A stretch of DNA of 64,000 nt from Comamonas odontotermitis. GTDB lineage: Bacteria > Pseudomonadota > Gammaproteobacteria > Burkholderiales > Burkholderiaceae_C. The position numbers were made by a program, and so were the translations under genes. Numbering within the stretch: position 1 is the first letter of the stretch; every line of letters begins with the position of its first letter. Below the pieces are notes generated by a model. The model was not told the DNA's origin. It did no database searches and saw nothing but the letters and a program-made list of their open reading frames with translations. Shown here piece by piece: positions 36,160 to 45,517 of this stretch. The stretch is taken from assembly GCF_020080045.1 (NCBI RefSeq), contig NZ_CP083451.1, positions 2,777,001-2,841,000 of the forward strand. Reading direction: 5' to 3'.

Positions 36160-36432
36160 ATGACCGAAGTTTCCGACCTTAAAAAGTTATCAACTCGCAC
36201 TTTGAATGCACTGGCACAGAATGGTATTCATTCGGTTGACGAGATCATGGCGAACTATCCCATAAGACTTTTGCGCCTAACAGGATTTGGAATACATGCC
36301 CTTCGAGAGGTGGAGGCTGCATTCTTTCCAGGATTCAAGTACGAACCACGTTCCCGCAAAACGAAGAGGCAGTCTAGTGTGGAACTGCTTAATTACCTGC
36401 GATCCACTCTACCGCCTCCCTCAAAAAAGTAG
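36160..36432 (+). CDS. Small protein resembling the RNA polymerase alpha C-terminal domain
   Basis: The 90-residue product shows LSTRTLNALAQNGIHSVDEI and LLRLTGFGIHALREVEAAF, the helix-hairpin-helix pattern of alphaCTD (compare LS-R--N-L----I--V-DL and the LG-KSL-EI segment). A basic tail follows (EPRSRKTKRQSS). Stand-alone alphaCTD-like proteins are uncommon; this one could bind DNA or a transcription factor, or it may be a non-specific HhH protein. It is flanked by mobile debris. Confidence 0.7.
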   Translation: MTEVSDLKKLSTRTLNALAQNGIHSVDEIMANYPIRLLRLTGFGIHALREVEAAFFPGFKYEPRSRKTKRQSSVELLNYLRSTLPPPSKK

Positions 36433-36513
36433 CTCGGCATTCATAACGTTTTCGCCGGTTAAAGCGTGTCCTTCTGCTCGGTCGGTTCAGGTTTCATCTA
36501 AGCTGCGTACTTC

Positions 36514-36701
36514 TTAAATACCCAGCAGGCGCACCGCGTTGCCTTGAGGATGCCGGGCATGACCTCGGGCTTGAAGCCCGCCTCCTCGAAGTCCTTCATC
36601 CAGCGCTCGGGGGTGATCAACGGGTAGTCACTGCCGAACCCCGAACAGGTCAGCCTCACATGCGAGCGGCAGCAACCGCTGCATAGACGACATGTGTCCA
36701 C
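36514..36701 (-). pseudogene. Amidohydrolase, C-terminal fragment with frameshifts
   Basis: The frame contains GSDYPLITPERWMKDFEEAG and PEVMPGILK, typical of the C-terminus of amidohydrolase-2 (PF04909) enzymes, where the Asp of SDYP is a metal ligand. After ILK the family sequence NAVRLLGI continues only if one base is added, and just before GSDYP the sequence DLFG lies in another frame. The N-terminal 200 or more residues are missing. It is a decayed remnant at the island edge. Confidence 0.75.
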
Positions 36702-36734
36702 TCAATATCTCACATAGGCCAAGCTGGAAAAACA

Positions 36735-36764
36735 AAAGGCTGCAAACCAAAGTTTGCAGCCTTT
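36735..36764 (-). terminator. Strong terminator downstream of tRNA-Ser
   Basis: A 13-base perfect stem (AAAGGCTGCAAAC with GTTTGCAGCCTTT, 4-base loop) is followed leftward by TGTTTTT. It would stop transcripts leaving lysC/tRNA-Ser before they enter the accessory region. Confidence 0.85.
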
Positions 36765-36833
36765 GCTCTTTGTGGTACTTTAAGTGGTACAAAAATCAAA
36801 TAATCTCGCAAGTCATTGATTTTTAAGCCATCT

Positions 36834-36926
36834 TGGCGGAAACGGAGGGATTCGAACCCTCGATGAGGCTCTACACCCCATACTCCCTTAGCAGGGGAGC
36901 ACCTTCGGCCACTCGGTCACGTTTCC
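36834..36926 (-). tRNA. tRNA-Ser (GCU)
   Basis: Read on the minus strand the gene begins GGAAACGTGACCGAGTGGCC and ends with the matching CGTTTCC acceptor strand, discriminator G and an encoded CCA. The anticodon loop CTGCTAA gives anticodon GCU (Ser, AGC/AGU codons). The long variable arm typical of class II tRNAs is present (GAGTATGGGGTGTAGAGCCTC region), as is the TTCGAAT T-loop. It lies 24 bases downstream of lysC. Its 3' end faces the accessory region, consistent with use as an attachment site. Confidence 0.97.
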
Positions 36927-36950
36927 AATACAGCTATTGTAACCTGAAAA

Positions 36951-38231
36951 TCAGGCCATTTTGGAAACTTCGGCAGAATCCAAACCGAAAGCGGTATGCA
37001 GTGCGCGCACAGCCAGCTCGAGGTACTTCTCATCGATCACGACCGAGGTCTTGATTTCGGAGGTGGAGATCATCTGGATGTTGATGCCCTCTTCGCTCAG
37101 TGCGCGGAACATGGTCGATGCCACACCCACGTGGCTGCGCATGCCGATGCCGACGATGCTTACCTTGCAGATGTTGGAGTTGCCGATGACTTCGTCGGCA
37201 CCCAGCTTGGGCAGAACCACTTCACGCAGCAGCTCCATCGTGCGGTTGTAATCACCCTGGCTCACGGTGAAGCTGAAGTCGGTCTTGCCGTCTTTGCCGA
37301 TGTTCTGCAGGATCACGTCCACATCGATGTTGGCCTCGGCGACAGGCCCCAGGATCTGGTAGGCGATACCAGGGGTGTCGGGTACACCGCGTACAGAGAT
37401 TTTGGCTTCGCTGCGGTTGAAAGCGATGCCGGATACGACGGCCTTTTCCATCTTTTCGTCTTCCTCAAAAGTGATCAGAGTGCCCGACTTGGCCTCTTCG
37501 TCCAATGCAATATCCCAGGGCGTGAAGCTTGACAGCACACGCATGGGCACTTTGTACTTGCCAGCAAATTCCACCGAACGGATCTGCAGCACCTTGGAGC
37601 CCAGGCTCGCCATCTCGAGCATTTCTTCAAAGCTGACGGTCTTGAGGCGCTGTGCCGCAGGCACTACGCGAGGATCGGTCGTGTAGACGCCATCAACGTC
37701 GGTATAGATCAGGCATTCGGCCGCTTTCAGGGCGGCGGCCACTGCCACGGCAGACGTATCGGAGCCGCCGCGCCCCAGTGTGGTGATGTTGCCAGTAGGA
37801 TCGATCCCCTGGAAACCTGTGACGATCACTACACGGCCAGCGTCGAGGTCGGCCCGCACACGCTTGTCGTCAATCGACTCAATGCGCGCCTTGGTGTAGC
37901 TGTCGTCGGTACGCACAGGTACTTGCCAGCCGGTGTAGCTGACAGAAGGCACGCCTTCGGCCTGCAGCGCAATGGCCAGCAAGGCGGACGATGCCTGCTC
38001 ACCAGTCGCCGCCAGCATATCGAGCTCGCGATAATAGGATTTGTCCGCTCGGCTGGGGGCCAGTTCACTGGCCAGGCCCAGCAGGCGGTTGGTTTCGCCA
38101 CTCATGGCGCTAGGCACCACCACCATCTGGTGGCCAGCCCGAGCCCACTTGGCGACGCGTTTGGCGACATTGCGGATACGCTCCGTGGAGCCCATCGATG
38201 TGCCGCCGTACTTATGAACGATCAGTGCCAT
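36951..38231 (-). CDS. lysC: Aspartate kinase
   Basis: The 426-residue enzyme phosphorylates aspartate, the first step to lysine, threonine, methionine and diaminopimelate. It shows the N-terminal KYGGTSM motif, the TDVDGVYTTDPR segment near residue 175 and two C-terminal ACT domains (about 265-425) for feedback inhibition, including VGIGMRSHVGVA and INIQMISTSEIK. The length fits the single-function class of this group. It is followed by the tRNA-Ser gene. Confidence 0.97.
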   Translation of the reverse strand: MALIVHKYGGTSMGSTERIRNVAKRVAKWARAGHQMVVVPSAMSGETNRLLGLASELAPSRADKSYYRELDMLAATGEQASSALLAIALQAEGVPSVSYTGWQVPVRTDDSYTKARIESIDDKRVRADLDAGRVVIVTGFQGIDPTGNITTLGRGGSDTSAVAVAAALKAAECLIYTDVDGVYTTDPRVVPAAQRLKTVSFEEMLEMASLGSKVLQIRSVEFAGKYKVPMRVLSSFTPWDIALDEEAKSGTLITFEEDEKMEKAVVSGIAFNRSEAKISVRGVPDTPGIAYQILGPVAEANIDVDVILQNIGKDGKTDFSFTVSQGDYNRTMELLREVVLPKLGADEVIGNSNICKVSIVGIGMRSHVGVASTMFRALSEEGINIQMISTSEIKTSVVIDEKYLELAVRALHTAFGLDSAEVSKMA

Positions 38232-38308
38232 TGAATATCACGATGACGAAACACGAAACTCGGCGTTGATGCAAAGTGTTTTGGCACGCCGTCGGATTCG
38301 TACATTAG

Positions 38309-39289
38309 TCAGACCAAAACCGACGGATTGTACCAATCGATCACCCCACCCCGGCGTTCTACGGTTCCACGCCCCACTTTTAGATGGATTTGGTGGCCAC
38401 GTGTGGTGCAATGCTGCAACTGCTGCACCAGTTGCGCAAGCTGCGCCGCACTCGGGGTTTGGCCATACACAGTACGCAGCCAGTAACGCAGCACATTGCC
38501 CATGCGCGCCACAGACAAGGCCTGCAGCACCTTGATGGCTGGCGGGCTGCCTGTTGCCTGCAAATCCATGTGCGCCAATTCATCCAGCAACTCTGCCGCC
38601 TGCGCGGCATTGGCAGCGCTTCGCGCCAAGGTACTGGCAAACTGCGGAAACGCCTGTGCCAATGCGGGCGACACCTGGGCGCGGATGCGATTGCGGGTCA
38701 GATCCTGATCGGTGTTGGTCGGGTCCTCCACCCAGGCGATGCCAAGCGCCCGCAGATCGGCACGGATTTGCGCGGCGCCTATTTGCGCCCCCCCTGCTGC
38801 CAGATAAGGCCGCTCCCAGCTCAAGCCGTTCCGCTCCCAGGCTGGCCGCATGCCTGCCAGCCCGGCAACACCGGCACCACGCGACAGCGCCAGCACCACG
38901 GTTTCCACCTGGTCGTCCGCATGCTGCGCCAGCACTATTGTTTTGATAGCAATTTGCGCAATAGCCGCCTGCGCCAGCCGCTCCAAAGCCTTGTAGCGTG
39001 CAATCCGGGCCGCATCCTCCGGGCTCTGCCCGGGGGCATGGTGCGCTGCCACCTTGGCGATATGCAGTGGAATGCCCCAGGCCGCACACTGTTGCTGGCA
39101 GTGCGCTTCAAAATCAGTAGCCGCAGCCTGCAACCCATGGTTGATGTGAAAGGCGACCACCTGGCCTGGAAATCGCTGCGCACATGCCCACAGCAGCGCG
39201 GTTGAATCTGCACCACCGCTGTAGGCAACTGCCAGTGGCAAAGCAGGCTGCCAGCCCCTCAACACCGACAGGATGCGCGCCTCAGCCAT
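38309..39289 (-). CDS. tilS: tRNA(Ile)-lysidine synthase
   Basis: The start MAEARILSVL at 39289 is chosen because a PP-loop SGGADS motif follows at residue 24, the usual spacing. The 326-residue enzyme converts C34 of the AUA-reading tRNA-Ile to lysidine using ATP and lysine. NHGLQ and the EDPTN-D--LTRNRIR motif of TilS are present. It is shorter than the E. coli enzyme but normal for this lineage. Upstream, a terminator separates it from accA. Confidence 0.95.
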   Translation of the reverse strand: MAEARILSVLRGWQPALPLAVAYSGGADSTALLWACAQRFPGQVVAFHINHGLQAAATDFEAHCQQQCAAWGIPLHIAKVAAHHAPGQSPEDAARIARYKALERLAQAAIAQIAIKTIVLAQHADDQVETVVLALSRGAGVAGLAGMRPAWERNGLSWERPYLAAGGAQIGAAQIRADLRALGIAWVEDPTNTDQDLTRNRIRAQVSPALAQAFPQFASTLARSAANAAQAAELLDELAHMDLQATGSPPAIKVLQALSVARMGNVLRYWLRTVYGQTPSAAQLAQLVQQLQHCTTRGHQIHLKVGRGTVERRGGVIDWYNPSVLV

Positions 39290-39304
39290 GGCTGGCCTCC
39301 CATA

Positions 39305-39336
39305 GCAAAAAGCCTCCACATCGGGAGGCTTTTTGC
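39305..39336 (-). terminator. Terminator between accA and tilS
   Basis: The perfect stem GCAAAAAGCCTCC with GGAGGCTTTTTGC has its own A and T runs and can work in both directions. It lies 25 bases past the accA stop. Confidence 0.9.
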
Positions 39337-39361
39337 ATGCTGTACGTACGCGCGGGCAGCA

Positions 39362-40336
39362 TCAATTCTCTGCCTTGGTGTCTGTGAATCGGCCATAGCT
39401 TTGCAGGCGTTCATAGCGGCGATCCAGCAGATCCTTGGTCTTCAGATCGGCCAGTTGGCGGTATGCATCGCTCAGGCCACGCTTGAGCAAGGCTGCCATC
39501 TGCTTGTGGTCGCGGTGCGCGCCACCCACGGGTTCATGGATGATCTTGTCCACCAGACCCAAAGCCTTGAGGCGGTGTGCGGTAATGCCCATGGCATCGG
39601 CAGCTTCCTGGGCTTTTTCGCTGGTCTTCCACAGAATGGATGCACAGCCTTCGGGGCTGATGGTCGAATACACCGAGTACTGCAGCATCAGCACTTGATC
39701 GGCCACCGAAATTCCCAGGGCACCACCCGAGCCACCTTCACCGATGATGGTGGAGATGATCGGAACTTCCAGTTGCGCCATCTCAAAGATGTTGCGGCCA
39801 ATGGCTTCGGACTGGCCGCGTTCTTCAGCGTCAATCCCGGGATAAGCGCCAGGCGTGTCGACAAAGGTGAACACCGGCAGCTTGAACTTCTCGGCGGTCT
39901 TCATCAGACGCAGCGCCTTGCGGTAGCCCTCGGGTTTGCTCATGCCGAAGTTGCGCAGGGTGCGCTCCTTGGTGTCGCGCCCCTTCTGGTGGCCCACCAC
40001 CATGCAGGGGTTGCCATTGAAGCGCGCGAGCCCTCCCACAATGGACTGATCGTCCGCAAAGTGGCGGTCACCATGCATTTCGATGAAATCGGTGAAGATT
40101 TCACCGACGTAATCCAGCGTATAGGGGCGCTCGGGGTGGCGGGCAATCTTGGTGATCTGCCACGGCGAGAGCTCGCTGTAGATGTCCTTGGTCAGTTGCT
40201 GGCTTTTCTTGCTCAGCTGGTCGATTTCTTCCGAGATATCGACTGCGCTCTCACTCTGCACATAGCGCAGTTCATCAATTTTGGTTTCCAGCTCCGCAAT
40301 CGGTTGCTCGAAATCCAGGAATGTTCTTTTCGCCAA
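39362..40336 (-). CDS. accA: Acetyl-CoA carboxylase, carboxyltransferase subunit alpha
   Basis: The TTG start at 40336 is preceded by GAGGAG and gives the family N-terminus [16 protein letters not shown]; an in-frame TTG seven codons upstream is less likely. The 324-residue subunit forms, with AccD, the transferase that moves CO2 from biotin carrier to acetyl-Co[21 protein letters not shown] and [11 protein letters not shown] are diagnostic. Confidence 0.97.
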   Translation of the reverse strand: MAKRTFLDFEQPIAELETKIDELRYVQSESAVDISEEIDQLSKKSQQLTKDIYSELSPWQITKIARHPERPYTLDYVGEIFTDFIEMHGDRHFADDQSIVGGLARFNGNPCMVVGHQKGRDTKERTLRNFGMSKPEGYRKALRLMKTAEKFKLPVFTFVDTPGAYPGIDAEERGQSEAIGRNIFEMAQLEVPIISTIIGEGGSGGALGISVADQVLMLQYSVYSTISPEGCASILWKTSEKAQEAADAMGITAHRLKALGLVDKIIHEPVGGAHRDHKQMAALLKRGLSDAYRQLADLKTKDLLDRRYERLQSYGRFTDTKAEN

Positions 40337-40415
40337 AATGATTCTCCTCGAGGGCAACTGCCAGGCAGCCAGCCTCTAAACGACCGACAGTGTAACCGCA
40401 CGCGGCCACCGCCAG

Positions 40416-41066
40416 TCAATCCGTATTCAAGGCCATCGGCATGGCATTCTGAGAGCGCCAGATCAACCAGGCACCCACGCTGCTCCACGGCTGCCAGGCT
40501 TGCGCCACCTCGCGCACATCGCTACGACTGACCGGGTCTCCCGAAAAATAATGTGTACTGATTCCCGCCTGAAGGGCCGCATCATCCAGCGGCAGCACAT
40601 TCGGCCGACCCAGGTGAAAGATCAGGAACATCTCCGCATTCCAGCGCCCGATACCCCGCAGCCCCAGCAAGGTGCCAGCCACGGCATCGTCGTCATCCCC
40701 CACCCAGCTCAAGGCATCCTTGGGAGAGGCTGCAAACCATTGCGCCAGGTCTTTCAGGTAGCTGATCTTGCGCTGCGGCAAGCAAATGGCCTTGAGCGCC
40801 TCGTCGCTAGTGGAGAGCAGCCCGTGCGCAGTGCAAGCGCCCGGTAGCGCCAGATAACGCTTCCACAGCTGCTGCGCGGCCGATTCGGACAGCTGCTGCC
40901 ACACTACGCTGCGCACCAGCAGGGCAAAACCGTCTGCATCGCGGCGCAGCAGTTGGCCCGCGTACTCGGGAATCAACCGCCGCAACACCCGGTCCTTGCG
41001 CGCCAGATGTTTGCAGGCAGCCGACCAGTCATCCGCCGACAGCGGCTTGTTTGCTATACCAGCCAT
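40416..41066 (-). CDS. DNA-3-methyladenine glycosylase II (AlkA-like)
   Basis: This 216-residue HhH-GPD enzyme removes alkylated purines from DNA. It carries the helix-hairpin-helix LLGLRGIGRWNAEMFLIF and the catalytic Asp in the following LPLDDAALQ. It lacks the extra N-terminal domain of E. coli AlkA, as usual in this clade. It lies between accA and cysS on the same strand, with gaps of 61 to 79 bases. Confidence 0.92.
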   Translation of the reverse strand: MAGIANKPLSADDWSAACKHLARKDRVLRRLIPEYAGQLLRRDADGFALLVRSVVWQQLSESAAQQLWKRYLALPGACTAHGLLSTSDEALKAICLPQRKISYLKDLAQWFAASPKDALSWVGDDDDAVAGTLLGLRGIGRWNAEMFLIFHLGRPNVLPLDDAALQAGISTHYFSGDPVSRSDVREVAQAWQPWSSVGAWLIWRSQNAMPMALNTD

Positions 41067-41127
41067 AGCTACCAGCGCTCTTCAGCCGTTGGCAAACCGA
41101 AGTTTTCAGTCAAATTGCGGCAGCTCA

Positions 41128-42513
41128 TCAAGACACTGCCTGCACCACGGTCCAGGTCGTACCCTGGGCAGAATCCTTCAACTCCACGCCTTTGGCAAGC
41201 AGGTCTGCCCGGATGCGGTCCGATTCTGCGTAGTTTTTGGAGGCCTTGGCAGCCGCGCGCAATGCGATCTGCTCTTCAACATAGGCCGCATCCACCATAG
41301 CGCCAGCCTGCAAAAATGCCGCAGGATCCGCCTGCAACAAGCCCAGGGTGCCTCCCAATGCCTTGAGCAGGCCAGCCACCTCGGGGGACTTGCTGCGGTT
41401 GACCTCGGCGGCCAACTCAAACAGCACGGCAACGGCCTCTGGCGTGCCAAAGTCCTCATTCATGGCGGCCTGAAAGCGCGCCGCATGGGTATTGGCCCAA
41501 TCGATCTGCGCCTCTACCGCAGGCACCAGACTCAGCGCCGTGTAAAGCCGCTTCAAGGCACTGCGGGCATCATCCAAGTGCACATCGCTGTAGTTGAGCG
41601 GGCTACGATAGTGGCTGCGCACGATGAAGAAACGCACTGTCTCGGCGTCATATTCCTTGAGCACATCACGAATGGTGAAGAAATTGCCCAGCGACTTGGA
41701 CATCTTCTCGTTGTCCACGTTGATGAAGCCGTTATGCATCCACAACCGCGCCAACTGCTTGCCATGCGCCCCTTCGCTCTGGGCAATTTCGTTTTCGTGG
41801 TGGGGGAACTGCAGATCCGCCCCGCCCCCGTGAATGTCAAAGGTCTCGCCCAGCAGTGCGCAGCTCATGGCAGAGCATTCGATATGCCAGCCCGGGCGGC
41901 CCACGCCGTAGCTGCTGGGCCACTTGGCCTCGTCGGGCTCGGTGGGCTTGGCGCTTTTCCACAGTACAAAATCCAGCGGGTCGTCCTTGCCGTCCTGCAC
42001 CGCGACGCGCTCGCCCGCCTGCAGCTCGTCCAGCGACTTGCCCGACAGCTTGCCGTAGCCGGGAAACTTGCGCACGGAATAGTTCACATCGCCATTGCCT
42101 GCACGGTAGGCCAGCCCCTTGTCCTCCAGCTGATTGATGATGGTGAGCATCTGCGGTACATACTCAGTGGCACGCGGCTCATGCGTGGGGCGCTCGATGC
42201 CCAGCGCATCCGCATCCTGGTGCAGCGCGTCGATCATGCGATCAGTCAGGCTTCGGATGGTTTCGCCATTCTCGATCGCACGCTTGATGATCTTGTCCTC
42301 AATATCAGTGACGTTGCGCACATAGGTCACCTGGTAGCCACTGGCCCGCAACCAGCGCTGCACCACATCAAACGCCACCATCGAGCGAGCATGCCCCAGA
42401 TGGCACAGGTCATACACGGTCATTCCGCAGACATACATGCGGACATGGCCCGGCTCCATCGGGATAAAGGACTCCAGCGCACGCGATAGCGTGTTATAGA
42501 TACGCAGACTCAT
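41128..42513 (-). CDS. cysS: Cysteinyl-tRNA synthetase
   Basis: The 461-residue class I synthetase shows the zinc-ligand CGMTVYD, the HIGH variant HLGHAR, the [10 protein letters not shown] zinc-binding segment and [10 protein letters not shown] (KMSKS loop). It charges tRNA-Cys. The length is standard. The gene is divergent from the TPR gene at 42734. Confidence 0.98.
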   Translation of the reverse strand: MSLRIYNTLSRALESFIPMEPGHVRMYVCGMTVYDLCHLGHARSMVAFDVVQRWLRASGYQVTYVRNVTDIEDKIIKRAIENGETIRSLTDRMIDALHQDADALGIERPTHEPRATEYVPQMLTIINQLEDKGLAYRAGNGDVNYSVRKFPGYGKLSGKSLDELQAGERVAVQDGKDDPLDFVLWKSAKPTEPDEAKWPSSYGVGRPGWHIECSAMSCALLGETFDIHGGGADLQFPHHENEIAQSEGAHGKQLARLWMHNGFINVDNEKMSKSLGNFFTIRDVLKEYDAETVRFFIVRSHYRSPLNYSDVHLDDARSALKRLYTALSLVPAVEAQIDWANTHAARFQAAMNEDFGTPEAVAVLFELAAEVNRSKSPEVAGLLKALGGTLGLLQADPAAFLQAGAMVDAAYVEEQIALRAAAKASKNYAESDRIRADLLAKGVELKDSAQGTTWTVVQAVS

Positions 42514-42733
42514 GAAAAACTAGCGTGATAATGGTTGGAAAGATTGCCAGGCGGCAATCCGTGGCGCCTCAGGAAACGCCCCTGGCCCGGCATTTTATGG
42601 TAGCCGATACCCATGTCTGCGCGGCAGCAAACCGTTGCCAGCGGCGGGCCGGAGGCGCGGCGCCCCTCAGCTACAATGCGCTGCAGTATAAGCCTGCAGG
42701 CTCCAGATTGCGCGTGCTCCGCGCTTGAAACCT

Positions 42734-43321
42734 ATGAAGTTAGTCAGTTGCATTCCCTCCTTCGTGTTGCCCCGCGCTGCGGTTCTGGCGCTGGCCCTGT
42801 GCGCCGGCGTGGCCCATGCCGACCAGTATTCAGCCGTGGAAAAGCTGATCCAGTCCGGCCAGTCGGCACTTGCGCTGGAACAACTGGACGCCAAGATCAA
42901 GGATGCGCCGCGTGATCCACAATGGCGCTTTCTACAAGGTGTGGCCCATATGAATGAAGGTCATGCCGCGCAGGCGACCGCCACCTTTGAAAAGCTGGTG
43001 CAGGAATACCCCGAACTGCCCGAGCCCTATAACAACCTGGCCGTGCTCTACGCACAGGGCAACGAACTGGAAAAGGCGAGCCGCGCGCTGCAAGACGCCA
43101 TCCGCGCCAATCCCGGTTACGCTACAGCCTATGAAAATCTGGGCGATATCTACATCCGACTTGCAGAAAAAGCGCTGAGCCAGGCTGGAACCCTGGCTCC
43201 AGTAGAGCAGACGCGGCTGCAGCCCAAGATCAGCGCATTGCGCCTTCTGGTAACGCGCGCTCAACCGGCCAATGCCGCTGGAGCCATCGCGCCCACGACG
43301 GCGCCCGCAACAAAAAAATAG
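42734..43321 (+). CDS. Exported TPR protein
   Basis: The ATG at 42734 begins a signal peptide (MKLVSCIPSFVL..., cleavage near AHA-D). The 195 residues contain about three tetratricopeptide repeats (residues 40-150; PEPYNNLAVLYAQGNELEKA, ATAYENLGDIYIRLAEKA), a scaffold for protein contact in the periplasm. It is followed by two cyclophilin genes, so a role in periplasmic folding or cell-envelope assembly is possible but not shown. Confidence 0.88.
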   Translation: MKLVSCIPSFVLPRAAVLALALCAGVAHADQYSAVEKLIQSGQSALALEQLDAKIKDAPRDPQWRFLQGVAHMNEGHAAQATATFEKLVQEYPELPEPYNNLAVLYAQGNELEKASRALQDAIRANPGYATAYENLGDIYIRLAEKALSQAGTLAPVEQTRLQPKISALRLLVTRAQPANAAGAIAPTTAPATKK

Positions 43322-43449
43322 CTGTTCCAGCTTGAATCCTGCGGACATTGCCCTTATGTCGATGCAACGCAGGCCTGTTCAACCATGTTTGCATGGTGCT
43401 GCGCTGTCGGCGCCTGTAGCGTTCTTCACTGACCCTTGAAAGGATACAG

Positions 43450-44043
43450 ATGCCCAACAAACGGCAAACCCTCTCCATCATGGCCCGCGCAGGCGGCATG
43501 GTGTTGGCAAGCACCTTGTTCCTGGCCAGCCATGCGCAGGCTGCAGACAATCCCAAGGTAAAGATCGCGACCTCCATGGGAGACATCGTGGTCGAGCTGA
43601 ATGCGGAAAAGGCCCCCAAGACCGTGGCCAACTTTGTGCAGTACGTCAATGACAAGTTCTATGACGGTACCGTCTTTCACCGGGTCATCAACGGCTTCAT
43701 GATCCAAGGCGGCGGTTTCACGCCGGAGATGCAGCAAAAGCCCACACGCGCACCGATTCCGCTCGAAGCATCGAATGGTCTGAAGAACGACACCTACACC
43801 ATTGCCATGGCGCGCACCGGCAATCCGGATTCAGCCACCTCGCAGTTCTTCATCAACGTGAAGAACAATGACATGCTCAATGCACCCAGCCCCGACGGCC
43901 ATGGCTACGCTGTATTTGGCAAGGTGATCAGCGGCACCGACGTGGTGGACAAGATCAAGGCAGTGGAGACAGGCAACGCGGGCCCGCACCAGAATGTACC
44001 CAAGGCTCCGGTCGTCATCAAATCGGCCACCATCGTCAAGTAA
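43450..44043 (+). CDS. ppiA: Periplasmic peptidyl-prolyl isomerase (cyclophilin)
   Basis: This 197-residue cyclophilin has a signal peptide (GGMVLASTLFLASHAQA). The catalytic core [15 protein letters not shown] (Arg) and the TSQFFINVKNND segment are intact. It speeds cis-trans isomerisation of proline bonds. The neighbouring gene encodes the cytoplasmic counterpart; the two share long identical stretches and arose by duplication. Confidence 0.94.
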   Translation: MPNKRQTLSIMARAGGMVLASTLFLASHAQAADNPKVKIATSMGDIVVELNAEKAPKTVANFVQYVNDKFYDGTVFHRVINGFMIQGGGFTPEMQQKPTRAPIPLEASNGLKNDTYTIAMARTGNPDSATSQFFINVKNNDMLNAPSPDGHGYAVFGKVISGTDVVDKIKAVETGNAGPHQNVPKAPVVIKSATIVK

Positions 44044-44115
44044 CGTACAGGTTTGCACAGGTTGCATCCTGCGGCCTGCCCCCTCCCCTCTTTCTCTCTT
44101 ATAGGAAACCATACC

Positions 44116-44622
44116 ATGAGCAATCCCCAAGTCGAACTGCACATCAAGGACTACGGCGTGATCACGCTGGAGTTGGACGCAGACAAGGCCCCAAAATCTG
44201 CCGAGAACTTTCTGGCCTACGTCAAGAGCGGTCACTATGACGGCACGATCTTTCACCGTGTGATCAACGGTTTCATGATTCAGGGCGGCGGCTTTGCCTC
44301 CGGCATGGACCAAAAGCCTACGCAAGCTCCCATCCAGAACGAAGCCCAGAACGGCCTCAAGAACGACCAGTACACCATCGCCATGGCCCGCACCAGCGAT
44401 CCGCACTCGGCTACTGCCCAGTTCTTCATCAACGTGGCCAAGAACGATTTCCTGAACCACACCTCGCCCACGCCCAGCGGCTGGGGCTACGCCGTTTTCG
44501 GCAAGGTGGTCAAGGGCAACGACCTGGTTGACAAGATGAAGGGCGTGAAGACCGGCTCCAAGGGCATGCACCAAGACGTGCCCAAGGACGAAATCGTGAT
44601 CGAAAAGGCTGTTGCCCTGTAA
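44116..44622 (+). CDS. ppiB: Cytoplasmic peptidyl-prolyl isomerase (cyclophilin)
   Basis: The ATG at 44116 after GGAAACC gives a 168-residue cyclophilin without signal peptide ([20 protein letters not shown]). [15 protein letters not shown] and [16 protein letters not shown] are present. It lies 72 bases after ppiA and 31 bases before lpxH on the same strand. Confidence 0.95.
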   Translation: MSNPQVELHIKDYGVITLELDADKAPKSAENFLAYVKSGHYDGTIFHRVINGFMIQGGGFASGMDQKPTQAPIQNEAQNGLKNDQYTIAMARTSDPHSATAQFFINVAKNDFLNHTSPTPSGWGYAVFGKVVKGNDLVDKMKGVKTGSKGMHQDVPKDEIVIEKAVAL

Positions 44623-44653
44623 ACCAGGCTCCAGGTCACACCGCCAGGCCCGC

Positions 44654-45514
44654 ATGGATAGTTCCCCCCCCTCGCCCTCCGCAAGCGCTGCCGCCGTGCG
44701 TGCTGCGCTGGCGCAAACGGCTATCGGGGACCTGGTGGCGCCTTCTTCATGGTGCAGTATCGAGTTCATCTCCGACCTGCATCTGCAGCCCCAGCTCCCA
44801 GCGACGAATGCCAGTTGGCAGCAGTATCTGCAAGCCAGCACGGCAGACGCGATCTTCATGCTGGGCGATCTCTTTGAGGCTTGGGTGGGCGATGACGCAC
44901 TGGATGAGCCGGGCAGTTTTGAAGCCCGGTGTGCCTCAATCCTCCACCAGGCAAGCGCCAAGCGCTCTCTTTTTTTTATTCACGGGAACCGTGATTTTCT
45001 GGTGGACTCGCATTTTTCCCAGCGCAGCGGCATGCAATTGCTGGCCGACCCCACTTGCCTGGACTTTGCGGGCCAACGCTGGCTGCTGAGCCACGGCGAC
45101 GCGCTGTGCGTGGAAGATGCTGATTACCAGCGCTTTCGCACGCTGGCCCGCAGCCCTGCCTGGCAGCAGCAACTGCTGGCCCAGCCCCTGGCGCAGCGGC
45201 GCCTGTTGGCCGGCAGCATGCGCAGCGAGAGCGAGGCGCGAAAAATGCGTGAAGTCATCACCGCCGATGTCGACCATGCTGCAGCATTGGAGTGGCTGCA
45301 GCGTGCAAACGCCTCGACCCTCATCCACGGCCATACGCACCGCCCAGCCATTCACGCACTGGATGCGGCCCACCAGCGAGTGGTTCTGACCGATTGGGAC
45401 ACGGATCTGGAGCCGGCGCAGGCACGCGCCGAGGTGCTGCGTATTGATGCATCCGGCCTGCAACGCCTGCCTCTGGCAGACTATCTGGCGCACCCGCCAG
45501 GGCGCCCGAACTAA
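44654..45514 (+). CDS. lpxH: UDP-2,3-diacylglucosamine diphosphatase
   Basis: The 286-residue enzyme makes lipid X in lipid A synthesis. It is a calcineurin-type phosphatase with the motifs SDLHL, GDLFEAWVGDD, HGNRDFL, LSHGDALC and HGHTHRP, which hold the two Mn ions. The start at 44654 (MDSSPPSP) is chosen over the longer frame, which overlaps ppiB. It is a peripheral inner-membrane protein by family. Confidence 0.95.
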   Translation: MDSSPPSPSASAAAVRAALAQTAIGDLVAPSSWCSIEFISDLHLQPQLPATNASWQQYLQASTADAIFMLGDLFEAWVGDDALDEPGSFEARCASILHQASAKRSLFFIHGNRDFLVDSHFSQRSGMQLLADPTCLDFAGQRWLLSHGDALCVEDADYQRFRTLARSPAWQQQLLAQPLAQRRLLAGSMRSESEARKMREVITADVDHAAALEWLQRANASTLIHGHTHRPAIHALDAAHQRVVLTDWDTDLEPAQARAEVLRIDASGLQRLPLADYLAHPPGRPN

Positions 45515-45517
45515 GCG

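Noticed and set aside
1..36830. CRISPR array
   Set aside because: No regularly spaced direct repeats of 25-40 bases were seen. The repeats present are IS ends or protein-module repeats.
38232..38308. Lysine riboswitch in front of lysC
   Set aside because: Only 77 bases separate tilS and lysC, too few for the lysine riboswitch, and no matching structure was seen.
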